64,000 nucleotides of DNA from G963663315 sp965204925 (GCA_965204925.1 OZ242021.1:310001-374000), one strand, 5' to 3'; counted from the first letter of the stretch, positions 1 to 10,500 are shown. Program-made: numbers and translations. Notes: generated by a model not told the origin, from the letters alone.

Positions 1-889
1 ACTGACCGGAGGTGAGGAAACGCAGATTGAACCCCGATGTGGAGAAACTGTCACGAAAATCTCCGGTCACTTGCCTGCAAATTGCCAGCATATCTGCATT
101 ACCCGCCAACCGGACAGGGGAATGGAGGGCAAATTTCTTTTTGGCAAAAAGGGAAAAACAGAGGAGGCGTCTGCCCAGGATTTCCGCGAAGGTTTTGAAA
201 AAATCACGGAGCGGGCTCTTTCCGGGGAGGACGCAATTAACATATTAATGGACATCACCAGTCTGGAACTGGATGTAATCCTTCATCTTCAGAATTTATT
301 CAACCAACCGCGCAGTAGTGTACAAAACCTGTCTGCGCTGTACTCATCCCCGATGCAGTATACAGGCCGTGACCAGTACAAATTACGGATCAATGAAATT
401 GCACAACCTCCCGGTTACATCTCTTTGCGTATGGATGACTCCTCCTCTTATCCCCATGTTTTTATATTGGGATTTGACAAAGGCAGGGCCTTGCGATTCC
501 TGGAGTTATTTGATGAGTGGAGAGATCATGAGAAATATGCCATTATTATTGACCCCTCGTACATGCCGGACGGAGCCGAAATAGCCAGAAAAGCAAATTC
601 ATGGATTAAGGAACTGAAGCCTGAGCAAATTTTTTCAATCGACCGGCTCGAACCGCACAAGCTCCGTGAAAAGCTGAAAGAGCTTTATCAATCCAGCAAC
701 CGGTTGGACATAATACCGCTGGGACCGAAGCTGATGCTTCTGGGAATGACCCAATTCTATTTTTCTTTGGCTGAAGCAGAGCGGAATAATATCCGCATCC
801 TGTATGATTTTCCACAGCCGACTGCTGACGCCAGCACAGGTATCAGTGGGCATTATCTGTTCAATTGCCATGGTCACAAGACACTATGA
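1..889 (+). CDS. Unrecognised protein, C-terminal 295 residues only
   Basis: The reading frame is open to the left edge (first codon at position 2), so this is the C-terminal part of a longer protein. The TTG at 71 is probably an internal leucine. I do not recognise the family. Alternating hydrophobic strands and helices suggest an alpha/beta, Rossmann-like fold: strand-like stretches ILMDITSLELDVI, HVFILGFDKGRA, YAIIIDPSY and IRILYDFP, and a PLGPKLMLLG loop near the end. No membrane segment or obvious nuclease motif is visible. The stop codon overlaps the start of the next gene (ATGA at 886-889), so the two are probably translated together, which points to a role with the methylase, for instance sensing or effector function in a restriction or defence locus. 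That role is inference. Confidence 0.7.
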   Translation, partial: LTGGEETQIEPRCGETVTKISGHLPANCQHICITRQPDRGMEGKFLFGKKGKTEEASAQDFREGFEKITERALSGEDAINILMDITSLELDVILHLQNLFNQPRSSVQNLSALYSSPMQYTGRDQYKLRINEIAQPPGYISLRMDDSSSYPHVFILGFDKGRALRFLELFDEWRDHEKYAIIIDPSYMPDGAEIARKANSWIKELKPEQIFSIDRLEPHKLREKLKELYQSSNRLDIIPLGPKLMLLGMTQFYFSLAEAERNNIRILYDFPQPTADASTGISGHYLFNCHGHKTL

Positions 890-2076
890 ATCTGGCACAG
901 CATTTTACAATGAACTGTCATGCAGATTTAATGGTCCGTGCCATGTTCCCGTTCACCGGCAACGGAAAATATATAAAGGGAGTTGACCTCGGCGCGGGAA
1001 GGGGAGCGCTCCTCCACTCAGCCACCCGAACATGGAAAGGAGCCAGCTTTTTGGGGGTGGATATTTCCCGGCCTTTATTGGACACCATAAAACAACACTT
1101 CCCTGCAGTTCGGTTCTGTTATCTGGACTTGCTGAGTAAAAAGTCGCTGAAATCAGGGATACTGGCAGATTTATCCGAGTCCCATGACGTTGCGGTGTGC
1201 AATCCACCTTTCCTGAACCATAGGAACGACAAACTGTTTCGTGACCTTTGTCACATGACCAATTTGAAGGACTGTCGCAAGATGTCTATCGTTACGTCCG
1301 ACGTCATATTCTTGCTGCACAATTTACGCCTGCTGAAAAAGGGCGGCGCTCTCGGCATTATATTGCCTGACGGCCTGATTACCGGTGAGAAATTCCGGAT
1401 ACTGCGTCAAAGTCTGCTGTCCAACCATCGGATTGAAGCCGTTATTCAATTGCCCGACAATTCGTTCGCCGGCATTGAGGCCAGGACGCATATTTTAATT
1501 TTGCGGAAAGATATGACATCAACGGAAAAGGTGAAGATCATGCGTTCGGGCGCCAGCAGTATAACGGAGGAGTTGGAGGTTGACGTTTCCGGTCTGGAGC
1601 AGCGAATGGATTACTCATACTGGCGCTGGAGATTGGCCGCCTCAAAGGCGAAAGCCTTGACATTGGCAGAAATTGGCGCAGATATTAATCGCGGTACAAG
1701 GCCCCGAGCATTTTTTGAAAGTTCAGGGATTGAATATTTCCATACCATTGGGCTGCCTGTAGCCGCCAGACCTGTCAATTTCCCGAGATCCAGGCCCCGG
1801 GAAGTCAGGATGGCGGAATCACAGGATATATTAACGGCCAGAGTCGGGAAACGGTGTATCGGTAGAACAGTACTCGTAAACAGAGGGAGTCTGCCAATAA
1901 CGGATTGTATTTATCGTATCCGCATACCCGAATGCTGGGTCAATAAAGTATGGCAATCATTCAATTCTGACAGTGCGCGGGACTGGTTTTCAGCGCATTC
2001 CCACGGTGTTTGCGCCCAGGTTATCAGCAAGTCGGATTTATTGAATTTTCCTGTCGATTACTGCCGGGAAGAATAG
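886..2076 (+). CDS. N-6 adenine DNA methyltransferase with C-terminal recognition-like domain
   Basis: Predicted SAM-dependent adenine-N6 DNA methyltransferase of the HsdM/type I-like class. From the ATG at 886 (396 aa) the SAM-binding motif VDLGAGRGALL lies at 33-43, the acidic strand LGVDIS follows, and the catalytic NPPF tetrapeptide is at 106-109. The stretch LPDGLITGEKFRILRQSLL then IEAVIQLPDNSFAG is typical of HsdM enzymes. From about residue 258 the protein looks like an HsdS target-recognition half (LAEIGADINRGTRPR, then ILTARVGKRCIGRTVLV), so modification and recognition appear to be in one chain. At about 396 aa it is shorter than typical HsdM. A TTG at 865 is also in frame, but the ATG forms an ATGA overlap with the upstream stop and is preferred. 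No restriction endonuclease gene follows; one could lie left of the window. Confidence 0.82.
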   Translation: MNLAQHFTMNCHADLMVRAMFPFTGNGKYIKGVDLGAGRGALLHSATRTWKGASFLGVDISRPLLDTIKQHFPAVRFCYLDLLSKKSLKSGILADLSESHDVAVCNPPFLNHRNDKLFRDLCHMTNLKDCRKMSIVTSDVIFLLHNLRLLKKGGALGIILPDGLITGEKFRILRQSLLSNHRIEAVIQLPDNSFAGIEARTHILILRKDMTSTEKVKIMRSGASSITEELEVDVSGLEQRMDYSYWRWRLAASKAKALTLAEIGADINRGTRPRAFFESSGIEYFHTIGLPVAARPVNFPRSRPREVRMAESQDILTARVGKRCIGRTVLVNRGSLPITDCIYRIRIPECWVNKVWQSFNSDSARDWFSAHSHGVCAQVISKSDLLNFPVDYCREE

Positions 2077-2329
2077 CAAAAGGGATCTTCCCCATCCTGT
2101 AGTCCGATTTTGAGATTGACGCCGCTTCTCCCGGGATCTCCGACAAGCCCGTTGTTCCTGTTGGTCGCAAAAGTGCACCAGGGCAGTCCGGGCGACGATT
2201 TTGGCTGGGGTTCCCTCTCTTAAGGGCGTGACCGCAGAACAGGCCTCTGATTAGACACTGATCTGGAAAATGAACCGGCGGCGGTGGAAATTGCCGGGAT
2301 AAAACTTGAACCCCCAACCTGCCAAGTGA

Positions 2330-2338
2330 TGTTACAAT
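2330..2338 (+). promoter_or_regulatory. Candidate extended -10 promoter for ilvD
   Basis: TGTTACAAT matches an extended -10 element (TGn then TACAAT) and places a start point near 2345, about 27 bases before the ilvD ATG. A TTGAAC at 2306 is 21 bases upstream, too far for a normal -35. No clear ribosome-binding site precedes the ATG. The rest of 2077-2371 shows no convincing gene. Confidence 0.4.
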
Positions 2339-2371
2339 CCGGCAAATCGAATTCTTCCGACACAAAATACC

Positions 2372-4216
2372 ATGCCCGACTATAGATCCTGGACTACAAC
2401 CCGTGGCAGAACGATGGCCGGGGCGCGGGCGCTCTGGCGCGCTACGGGAATGCAAGACGATGACTTCGACAAGCCGATCATTGCGGTTGCCAATTCGTTT
2501 ACCCAGTTCGTTCCCGGACATGTTCACCTGAAGGATCTGGGACAATTGGTCGCCCGCGAGATTGAAGCCGCGGGCGGGGTCGCAAAAGAATTCAACACTA
2601 TCGCGGTGGATGACGGCATCGCGATGGGACACGGCGGTATGTTGTATTCACTGCCGTCCCGCGAGATCATTGCCGATTCGGTCGAATACATGGTAAACGC
2701 GCATTGCGCCGATGCCATGGTCTGTATCTCGAATTGCGACAAGATTACCCCCGGTATGTTGATGGCGGCGATGCGCCTGAACATTCCGGCAATTTTTGTG
2801 TCGGGCGGGCCGATGGAAGCGGGCAAGGTAACCTGGCGCGACCATGAAAAAGCGGTTGATCTGGTGGACGCAATGGCAGTGGCAGCCGACGATGATGTCA
2901 CCGCTGACGAAGCGGACTTGATGGAACGCTCGGCCTGCCCGACCTGCGGCTCCTGCTCGGGCATGTTCACGGCGAATTCGATGAATTGCCTGACGGAAGC
3001 TCTCGGACTTTCCTTGCCGGGAAATGGAACGATCGTGGCAACCCACAGCCAACGCAAACGGTTGTTCCTGGAAGCGGGTCGTCTCATTGTGGCCACAGCC
3101 AGACGGTATTATGAGCAGGGTGACCATGATGTTCTGCCGAGAAGCATCGCGAATTTCGAGGCGTTTGAAAATGCGATGTCGCTGGATATCGCGATGGGCG
3201 GTTCAACCAATACGGTCCTGCATCTGCTCGCCGCGGCCCGGGAAGGCGGAGTGAATTTCACGATGAGGGATATTGATCGCCTGAGCAGGAAAGTACCCAA
3301 TCTTTGCAAGGTGGCTCCGGCCAAACCCGATGTCCATGTCGAGGATGTACATCGCGCGGGCGGCGTCTTCGCGATACTGGGCGAACTGGACCGCGCCGGC
3401 CTGATCAATCGAAGCGCCAAAACCATCCACGCTGCCAGCATGGAAGAAGCCATCGCGCTATGGGATGTGCGCCTGACCGAAGACCGGAAACGCAAGGATT
3501 TTTTCCGCGCCGCTCCGGGAGGGGTTCCCACCCAGGTCGCTTTCAGTCAGGACAAACGTTATAAATCCCTTGACCTCGACCGGGAGAAGGGCTGTATCCG
3601 TGAAGTGAAACACGCTTTCAGTCAGGATGGCGGCCTGGCGGTGCTGTACGGCAATCTCGCTGTGGACGGCTGCATCGTAAAAACAGCCGGAGTCGATGAA
3701 AGCATCCTGAAATTTTCCGGCAAAGCCAGGATTTTCGAAAGCCAGGAATCCGCAGTCGACAGCATTCTTGGTAATCACATCCATGCGGGCGATATTGTGG
3801 TCATACGCTACGAAGGCCCCCGGGGCGGACCCGGGATGCAGGAAATGCTCTACCCGACCACCTGGCTGAAATCCAAAAACCTGGGCAAGGAGTGCGCGCT
3901 GGTAACCGATGGGCGATTTTCCGGGGCGACATCCGGCCTGTCGATCGGCCATGTATCGCCCGAAGCGGCAGAAGGCGGACTCATCGGACTGGTCGAAGAA
4001 AACGACCGCATCGAGATCAATATCCCTGAACGGTCGATTCACCTGGCAGTGGATGACGCCGTTCTTGAACAAAGACGGAAGGCGATGGAAGCCAGAGGCG
4101 CCGATGCCTGGAAACCGCGCCGCGAGCGTGTGGTCAGCAGCGCCCTGAAGGCTTATGCCGCCCTGACTACCAGCGCTGCAAAAGGAGCGGTGCGCGATGT
4201 CAACCAGCTGGCATGA
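2372..4216 (+). CDS. ilvD: Dihydroxy-acid dehydratase
   Basis: Catalyses the third common step of branched-chain amino acid synthesis, dehydrating 2,3-dihydroxy-isovalerate and 2,3-dihydroxy-3-methylvalerate to the 2-keto acids. The 614 aa length is normal for the long IlvD class. Iron-sulfur cluster cysteines are visible: Cys122 in the NCDKITPGM motif and the CPTCGSC segment at 189-195. The MYPTTWLKSK/GRFSGATSG-like C-terminal substrate and cofactor region is present (LYPTTWLKSKNLG, then VTDGRFSGATSGLSIGHVSPEA). The gene stands alone: the methylase locus lies upstream and a convergent methyltransferase gene ends 27 bases downstream. No ilvBN, ilvC or ilvA occurs in the window. Confidence 0.97.
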   Translation: MPDYRSWTTTRGRTMAGARALWRATGMQDDDFDKPIIAVANSFTQFVPGHVHLKDLGQLVAREIEAAGGVAKEFNTIAVDDGIAMGHGGMLYSLPSREIIADSVEYMVNAHCADAMVCISNCDKITPGMLMAAMRLNIPAIFVSGGPMEAGKVTWRDHEKAVDLVDAMAVAADDDVTADEADLMERSACPTCGSCSGMFTANSMNCLTEALGLSLPGNGTIVATHSQRKRLFLEAGRLIVATARRYYEQGDHDVLPRSIANFEAFENAMSLDIAMGGSTNTVLHLLAAAREGGVNFTMRDIDRLSRKVPNLCKVAPAKPDVHVEDVHRAGGVFAILGELDRAGLINRSAKTIHAASMEEAIALWDVRLTEDRKRKDFFRAAPGGVPTQVAFSQDKRYKSLDLDREKGCIREVKHAFSQDGGLAVLYGNLAVDGCIVKTAGVDESILKFSGKARIFESQESAVDSILGNHIHAGDIVVIRYEGPRGGPGMQEMLYPTTWLKSKNLGKECALVTDGRFSGATSGLSIGHVSPEAAEGGLIGLVEENDRIEINIPERSIHLAVDDAVLEQRRKAMEARGADAWKPRRERVVSSALKAYAALTTSAAKGAVRDVNQLA

Positions 4217-4243
4217 AGCGCCTCGACCCGTCTGACGCGCGGG

Positions 4244-4966
4244 CTACCGGACTGCCAGATAGCCCTGCCAGCACAATTCGTTGAAAACAATGGATACATG
4301 GCCGAATCCGGCGTGGTTGAGCATCGTCAGATTTTCATTTTCGGTATACGGCGCCAGCACCCCTTTGAGCGCCTGCGCCTTGCTACGGATTTCCTCACTG
4401 GAAAATCCACGGGATTTCTTGAACTGATGATATTTCTCCGTCATTTCCCAATCCAGTCGGGGATCGGAAAAGCGGATTTTCTCAAACAACAAAAACAGGC
4501 CGCCGGGCTGCAATGCCCTGAATATTCGCCGGACAGTGTCCATACGTGTCGAAACCGGCGTAAAGTGCAGAGTGTAGTAGCTCACGATCACCGACGAGGG
4601 CAGCAGATCGTGTTTGACGATGTCGGCAATCTCGAATGAAACATTGGCAAACGCGCTGCACCGGATTTCAGCCCGCGCAATCATCCCGGCAACCCGGTCA
4701 ATACCGACAATAACCATGCGCCTGGCATCGGAGCAAGCGGCCATTTTCGCCGTCAGCGTACCGGTCGAACAACCGAGTTCATAACATCGTCCGCTGTTTT
4801 GCATTTTTGTGCGGATCAGGCTTACGATCAGCTCATGCCCCTCGGCATATCCGGGAATTGATTTCGATATATGGGTATCGAACACCGCGGGGACCGCGTT
4901 ATCAAACTGCCACGCCCCCGGGGAAACAACCAGACCATCCCCTGCTGATGATTTTGTCCGACTCAT
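4244..4966 (-). CDS. CmoA-like SAM-dependent methyltransferase
   Basis: Class I SAM-binding protein of 240 aa resembling CmoA, which makes carboxy-SAM for tRNA wobble uridine modification. Shared features are the KSIPGY segment, the SAM loop YELGCSTGTLTAKMA, VGIDRVAGMIARAE, and the C-terminal EKIRFSDPRLDWEM...FKKSRGFSSEEI and NHAGFGHVSIVF stretches. By my alignment from memory, the arginine that CmoA uses to hold the carboxyl group (Arg199 of E. coli, in QKRSML) corresponds to alanine here (SKAQAL). If right, this may be an ordinary methyltransferase rather than a carboxy-SAM synthase. No cmoB neighbour is present. The gene starts 10 bases after the stop of the permease gene upstream, so the two may be co-transcribed. 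Confidence 0.72.
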   Translation of the reverse strand: MSRTKSSAGDGLVVSPGAWQFDNAVPAVFDTHISKSIPGYAEGHELIVSLIRTKMQNSGRCYELGCSTGTLTAKMAACSDARRMVIVGIDRVAGMIARAEIRCSAFANVSFEIADIVKHDLLPSSVIVSYYTLHFTPVSTRMDTVRRIFRALQPGGLFLLFEKIRFSDPRLDWEMTEKYHQFKKSRGFSSEEIRSKAQALKGVLAPYTENENLTMLNHAGFGHVSIVFNELCWQGYLAVR

Positions 4967-4976
4967 CCCTTAAGGC

Positions 4977-5711
4977 TCATGTGGGGGCAGCAAGCAAACC
5001 GTATGCGCTGATCACGACCAGGGCAACCCCCATGGCGCGTTTGTAATGACTGCCGCCGCCTTGTACCAGACGGGTGTGCGCCTTAAGTCCGAACCAGTGT
5101 CCGATCGCTACCAGCGGCAGGAAATACAGGGCGTAACGAACTTGCAGATCTACGTCAAAATAGACAAGCGTAGACATCTTGATCATCACCAGAATAGTCC
5201 ACAGGACAAATAATGTGACGCGCAATTCGCGCAGCGCCACATTTCTGGCGTAGACTGCCGATATCAACGGCGCCCCCATCAGCGATACCCCGCTTGCATA
5301 GCCGCCCATCACCAGCAACAGATTGTCGAAGAATGTGCTCCTGCTGCTGAAAACATAGTTGCACAGATAAGCCAGGCCATATAAAAAAGTGACGCTGTAG
5401 ATGATCGCAACCAGTATTTCGTTCGGCAAATTGATCAACCCGAACACGCCGATCAGCTTGGGTATGATCAGGACCACCAGCGATTTCTTCAGGTAAGGCC
5501 AGTCTACATCCCCGAGTCGATCATAGACGGTCAATAGCGAAAAGATCAACAGATGGATGGCCACCATCGGCAGCCAGAAAAGCGGAGCATTCACAACCAG
5601 AAGCATCAGCGGCAACGCAAGCGCCGCGCCGCCAAAACCGAGACCACTGCGGACAAACCCGGACCAGATAAAAATCAGCCCGGCAAACAGCCACTCGATC
5701 TCACTCATCAC
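4977..5711 (-). CDS. TauE/SafE-type membrane permease
   Basis: Integral inner-membrane protein of 244 aa with about seven or eight hydrophobic segments. The N-terminal signature FIWSGFVRSGLGFGGAALALPLM and the internal repeat-like LLLVMGGYASGVSLMGAPLISAVYARN are characteristic of the TauE/SafE (DUF81) family, which exports sulfite, sulfoacetate or other organic anions. The substrate cannot be read from sequence. It sits between pabBC and the CmoA-like gene on the same strand with short gaps (30 and 10 bases), so it may be co-transcribed with them without sharing function. Confidence 0.85.
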   Translation of the reverse strand: MMSEIEWLFAGLIFIWSGFVRSGLGFGGAALALPLMLLVVNAPLFWLPMVAIHLLIFSLLTVYDRLGDVDWPYLKKSLVVLIIPKLIGVFGLINLPNEILVAIIYSVTFLYGLAYLCNYVFSSRSTFFDNLLLVMGGYASGVSLMGAPLISAVYARNVALRELRVTLFVLWTILVMIKMSTLVYFDVDLQVRYALYFLPLVAIGHWFGLKAHTRLVQGGGSHYKRAMGVALVVISAYGLLAAPT

Positions 5712-5741
5712 TCAATCCCGGCATTGAAAAGGCCAAGGGAA

Positions 5742-7508
5742 TCAATCCTGCAAGTACACCCGCCAGCAGCCGCGTAGTGAATTGACCAGCCAAAGTGAAT
5801 CCGCATCGGCGATCTGTTCACGCAGAATCACCTTCTCCGTCACTTTTTGCGCGGCCAACAACAGGGAGCGCCCGACACCGCTCAATAACCCGCATGAAAT
5901 GGGCGGTGTCAGAAACTCCCCATCCAGTTCAATAATGACATTGGCGCGGCAGGACTCGGTAATCTCCCCCCGTTCATTGTATAACAGCGCATCATGACAA
6001 TTCCGGTTCACCGCCAGCGCCCGGTCGTAGGCCTCGCGATACGTGGTCTTGTGGTAGAGGAAGCGATTTTTTGAATGTACCGGTATTGCCGACAACCTGA
6101 TCCGGTAGGGGTCGGGCAACGGCTGGTAATCGGTATGCTGGATACGCACCCGACCGTCTCCGGAGACACACAGTCGCACCCGCTGATCCGCTGGCGGAAA
6201 ATCAAGCGCCGCCGACCGCAACCGTTCTGCAACCTCATCAAGGTCCAGTTCTCGGGAAAAATAGGAAGCCGAGGCGCCCAGTCTCGAAAGGTGGGCATCA
6301 AGATTCAAAAAGCCGCCGCGCCGAGCCCACTTCAGGGTTTCCAGCAGATCGAATGCGGGTTGTGCGCAGGTCAGCACCGCAGCCTTGGTATGGCACTCCT
6401 GAAATTCATCGCCGGCATCCGAATCCTGGACGATGCCGCCACCGGCGCCAAACTCCGCACTGCCCTTGCCCTTGTCAATCAGCGCCGTGCGTATTGCCAC
6501 ATTGAACTGCACGCGCCTGCCCGGAAAAACAAGCCCTGCAGCCCCGGTATAGATGTTTCTGGGAACATTCTCCAGTTCATTGATGATTTCCATCGCACGC
6601 AGCTTCGGAGCGCCGGTGATCGAGGCTGCGGGGAACAGGGCCTGAAATATTTCAGCCAGGCCGGCATCGGTCAGACATTTGACCGTGGTCGACATGGCCC
6701 AGAATGTGGGGTATTTCTCCAGCGAGAAAATGTCGCTCGTTTCGACCGTGCCGGTATCGGCAATCTTGCCCATGTCGTTTCTGACCATGTCCGTAATCAT
6801 GATATTTTCAGCGCAATTCTTGCCGGACTGGCGCAACTGCCGGCCGATTTCAACATCATCTTCATAACCATAACCCCGCGCCGCGGTGCCCTTCATCGGT
6901 CTTGATTCAAGAACCCGCTGATCAAGGCTTATGAACAATTCCGGAGAAGCGGAGCAAACCGCCCAGTCATCAGTATTTACATAAACACAGTATCCCGGCT
7001 GCCTGGCGAGATTGTGGGAATGCACCATGCGCACGAACAGCGCCCAGCTGTCAACGGCGCAATTTGCCCGAAAGCGGAAGGAATAATTGACCTGATAGGT
7101 ATCTCCTTCGCGGATATAGTCTTTTATTCGGGTCAGTGATCTTCGATAGTCCTCTTCCGTGAGCGAGAGCTGCCAGTCCAGCGCACGGCCGTTATCTCCG
7201 CAAGCCGCATTTTCAGGAAAGTCGATCACTTCATAGCGGTCATATATCCCAAACCAGATTTTCGGGAACCGACAGGTGGCGCGGCGCGGGAAATGCCGGT
7301 CAAAAGCGGGAGCAGCCTCATAGCTGACAAAGCCGGCCGCGAATTGCCGGTATCGTTCCACCTGATGTCCGGTTCGCTCCAGGATACCGTTGACCCGTCC
7401 AGCATCCGAAGAACAGAACACGTGCACCGGGTCGCGGAACAGGAGCCATCTGTTCGCGCCGGGCTGTTGTGCAACGACACAGTTGTTTTCGTTAAATGGA
7501 GCGGACAT
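5742..7508 (-). CDS. pabB-pabC: Fused aminodeoxychorismate synthase I / 4-amino-4-deoxychorismate lyase
   Basis: Two folate-pathway activities in one 588-aa chain. The N-terminal part (about 1-350) is a PabB/TrpE-type chorismate-binding domain (SRPMKGTAARG, FPAASITGAPKLRAMEII, and the FNVAIRTAL...GAGGGIV segment) that aminates chorismate. The C-terminal part (about 365-588) is a PLP-dependent class IV aminotransferase-fold PabC domain (FLYHKTTYREAYDRA with the PLP lysine, then CHDALLYNERGEITES) that releases pyruvate to give p-aminobenzoate. The ATG at 7508 is preferred over the upstream in-frame start because the extra 25 residues are arginine-rich and overlie the end of dnaE; even so the gene overlaps dnaE by 17 bases. 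This fusion is common in bacteria. The glutaminase partner pabA is not in the window. Confidence 0.9.
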   Translation of the reverse strand: MSAPFNENNCVVAQQPGANRWLLFRDPVHVFCSSDAGRVNGILERTGHQVERYRQFAAGFVSYEAAPAFDRHFPRRATCRFPKIWFGIYDRYEVIDFPENAACGDNGRALDWQLSLTEEDYRRSLTRIKDYIREGDTYQVNYSFRFRANCAVDSWALFVRMVHSHNLARQPGYCVYVNTDDWAVCSASPELFISLDQRVLESRPMKGTAARGYGYEDDVEIGRQLRQSGKNCAENIMITDMVRNDMGKIADTGTVETSDIFSLEKYPTFWAMSTTVKCLTDAGLAEIFQALFPAASITGAPKLRAMEIINELENVPRNIYTGAAGLVFPGRRVQFNVAIRTALIDKGKGSAEFGAGGGIVQDSDAGDEFQECHTKAAVLTCAQPAFDLLETLKWARRGGFLNLDAHLSRLGASASYFSRELDLDEVAERLRSAALDFPPADQRVRLCVSGDGRVRIQHTDYQPLPDPYRIRLSAIPVHSKNRFLYHKTTYREAYDRALAVNRNCHDALLYNERGEITESCRANVIIELDGEFLTPPISCGLLSGVGRSLLLAAQKVTEKVILREQIADADSLWLVNSLRGCWRVYLQD

Positions 7509-10500
7509 TCGCGCTTTGCCCGGTGTCCGTATCCGTATTGCCCGTGTTGCCGGCAAGGAACCGATCCTGCAAATGCGGGTCATAGTGGCAGAGGATATTG
7601 TCCGTTCCCAGCTGATTCTCCAGTTCCATGAATAGTTGCCGACGCGGATTCACTTTCCAGTCATTACCGAGGTTGAGACACCCGGTCTCACCGGAGCGCC
7701 GGGTATAGCGGATCTGCACGGCAACGGGGTCGCTGCCATCAGTGTCGCGATACCGGCCCAGAATGGATTGCAGCCTGTCGATCCTTTCCGTTGTCAACGC
7801 CTCCTGGGACAGATTCAAATCAAGCCTGGCCAGACATTGTCTGCGGAACTGATCGAGGTCGCAAATTTTATCGACACGCATCTGACACCCTCCGGTGACC
7901 TCATCGGCGCTGAACTGGCCAACGGCGATCAACAAACTCTCCTTTTGCAAGATGGCGGAGCATTCGCTGAATTTTTCCGGGAACAGGATGACTTCGACCC
8001 GGCGCATCTCATTGTCGAGGACTACAAACGCCATTTTCCCCCGCCTTGTCCTTGATACTCGCATGGATACCATGATTCCTGCAAACACCCCGTTTCCCGG
8101 TGACCTGAAGTCCCGGGACGGCGCATCCCGGTCACTGATCAGGGCGAGCTCTCCGGCATATCGCTGATACGGGTGTCCGGTCAGATACAGGCCAAGCGTT
8201 TCTTTCTCCGCAGCGAGACGCTGCTCATCTGTCCAGTCCGGGATTTGCATCAATGCCGTGTTTTTCGATGGTGATTCCTGGATGCCGAACATGTCGAACT
8301 GCCCTGCCTGACGGTCTTGCTGATGCTGGTCCGCAGCCTTGACGGCATTATCCATTGCACCGATCAATGCCGCCCGGTTACCGCCCAGAGTATCCATTGC
8401 CCCGCTCTTGATCAGAATTTCCAGGACACGCTTGTTCACCTTACGCACATCGACCCGACGACAAAATTCTTGCAAGGACCGGTATCCGGCATCCCTGTCC
8501 CGCTGCGCTACGATATTTTCAACGACCCCTTTCCCGATTCCCTTCAAGGCGCCCAGACCATAACTGATCCTGTTGTCGCCGACCGCCCGGAACGTGTAGG
8601 AGCTGGAGTTGATATCGGGCGGCAATATGGTCAGGCCCAAAGATTTGGCGTCCGCCAGTAACGTAACCACCCGGTCGGTCTTGTCCATCTCGGCAGACAG
8701 GGCCGCTGCCATGAACGCGGCCGGGTAATGGACCTTCATCCACGCTGAATGATAGGAGATCAAAGCATAGGCAACCGAATGCGAGCGGTTGAACCCGTAT
8801 CCGGCGAACTTGTCCATCAACGTGAAGATACGGTCGGCGAGTCCCTTGCCTATGCCCCTTTCCACCGCTCCGCTGACAAAGGTCGCGCGCTGCCTCGCCA
8901 TCTCTTCCGGCAGCTTTTTACCCATTGCCTTGCGTAACAGGTCGGCTTCGCCGAGAGTATAGCCGGCCAGAGAGCGCGCAATCTCCATAACCTGTTCCTG
9001 ATAGATGATCACGCCGTAGGTTGGCTTGAGTATCGGTTCCAGCGCCGGATGGGAGTACACGATCTCCTCACGCCCCATCTTGCGGTTGATAAAGTCATCG
9101 ACCATGCCCGATTGCAAGGGGCCCGGACGGTACAGGGCAACGAGCGCCACGAGGTCCTCGAAAACCTCCGGACGGGCCCGAACGAGCAGTTCTCTGGCTC
9201 CTCTCGATTCGATCTGGAATACCGCGATAGTCCGTCCGCCTCTCAAGAATTCGAATGTCGTGGCATCGTCCAGCGGCACCTGACCCAGGTCAAGCGGAAT
9301 TTCACGATCGGCAGACTCCCGCTGATTCACCATTTTTATCGCGGCATTGAGAATAGTGAGTGTCCGCACTCCGAGAAAATCGAATTTGATCAGGCCGATC
9401 GACTCCAGATCGTCCTTGTCCAGCTGCGTGATGGCCTGGTTCAAATGGGAATCCGCGTACAGCGGGGTATATTCGGTCAAGGGTTTTGGCGCAATCACCA
9501 CTCCCCCTGCATGCTTGCCCACATTCCTTGCGATTCCTTCCAGTTGCAGGGCCATGTCGATCAGCTCCCGGACGTCTTCCTGGTCGTTATACCTCTCTTT
9601 CAGTGACTGTTCCTGGCTAAGCGCTTTCTGCAGGGTCATGCCGACCTCAAAAGGGATCAGCTTCGCAATCTGGTCAACAAAGCCATAAGGCAAACCCATG
9701 ACCCGGCCGACATCCCGCACCACCGCTTTCGCCGCCATCGTGCCAAAGGTGATAATCTGGGCAACCTGATCATGGCCGTAGCGCCCGGCCACATATTCAA
9801 TGACACGGTCCCGGCCATCCACACAAAAATCAATATCAAAATCCGGCAGTGAAACCCGCTCAGGATTAAGGAACCGCTCGAACAACAAGCCATAGGACAA
9901 CGGGTCGAGGTCGGTGATGCCGGTGGACCAGGCAACCAGTGAGCCGGCGCCGGAGCCGCGTCCCGGACCGACCGGTATTCCATTGTTGCGGGCCCACTCG
10001 ACAAAATCGGCAACGATCAGGAAATATCCCGAATAATTCATATTCTCGATCACCCCGAGTTCCATGTTCATGCGATCGATATACTCTTGCCCGACCGTAC
10101 AGGAGCCGTCCGGCGCATACAACGCTGGCAGATTGAACCGCTTTGCCAGCCCGTCTTGCGCACGCTCCCGCAATAACGAGGCTTCCGACCGGTTTCCCGC
10201 ATCCGGATATTGCGGCAGGTGATCCCGATCAAAATCGAGAAACACGTTGCAGCGCCTTGCGATCTCGATCGAATTGGAAATAGCGGCCGGCATATCCGAA
10301 AACAGTTCGATCATCTCCCGCGTCGATTTCAGATACTGCTGATCGGTATATTCCCTGGGACGGCGGCTGTCGTCCAGCGTCCTGCCATTATTGATACATA
10401 CCCGGATTTCGTGCGCTTCAAACTCTTCGGGCTTGATGAATACCACTCTGTTTGTCGCGACCACTCCAATGTCGTAGCGGGTCGCCAGCCGCACCACCCG

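Noticed and set aside
2024..2632. 202-codon minus-strand frame between the methylase and ilvD
   Set aside because: Half of it is antisense to ilvD and the rest shows no protein features.
6075..6905. 276-codon plus-strand frame inside pabB-pabC
   Set aside because: Antisense to conserved coding sequence and without recognisable motifs.
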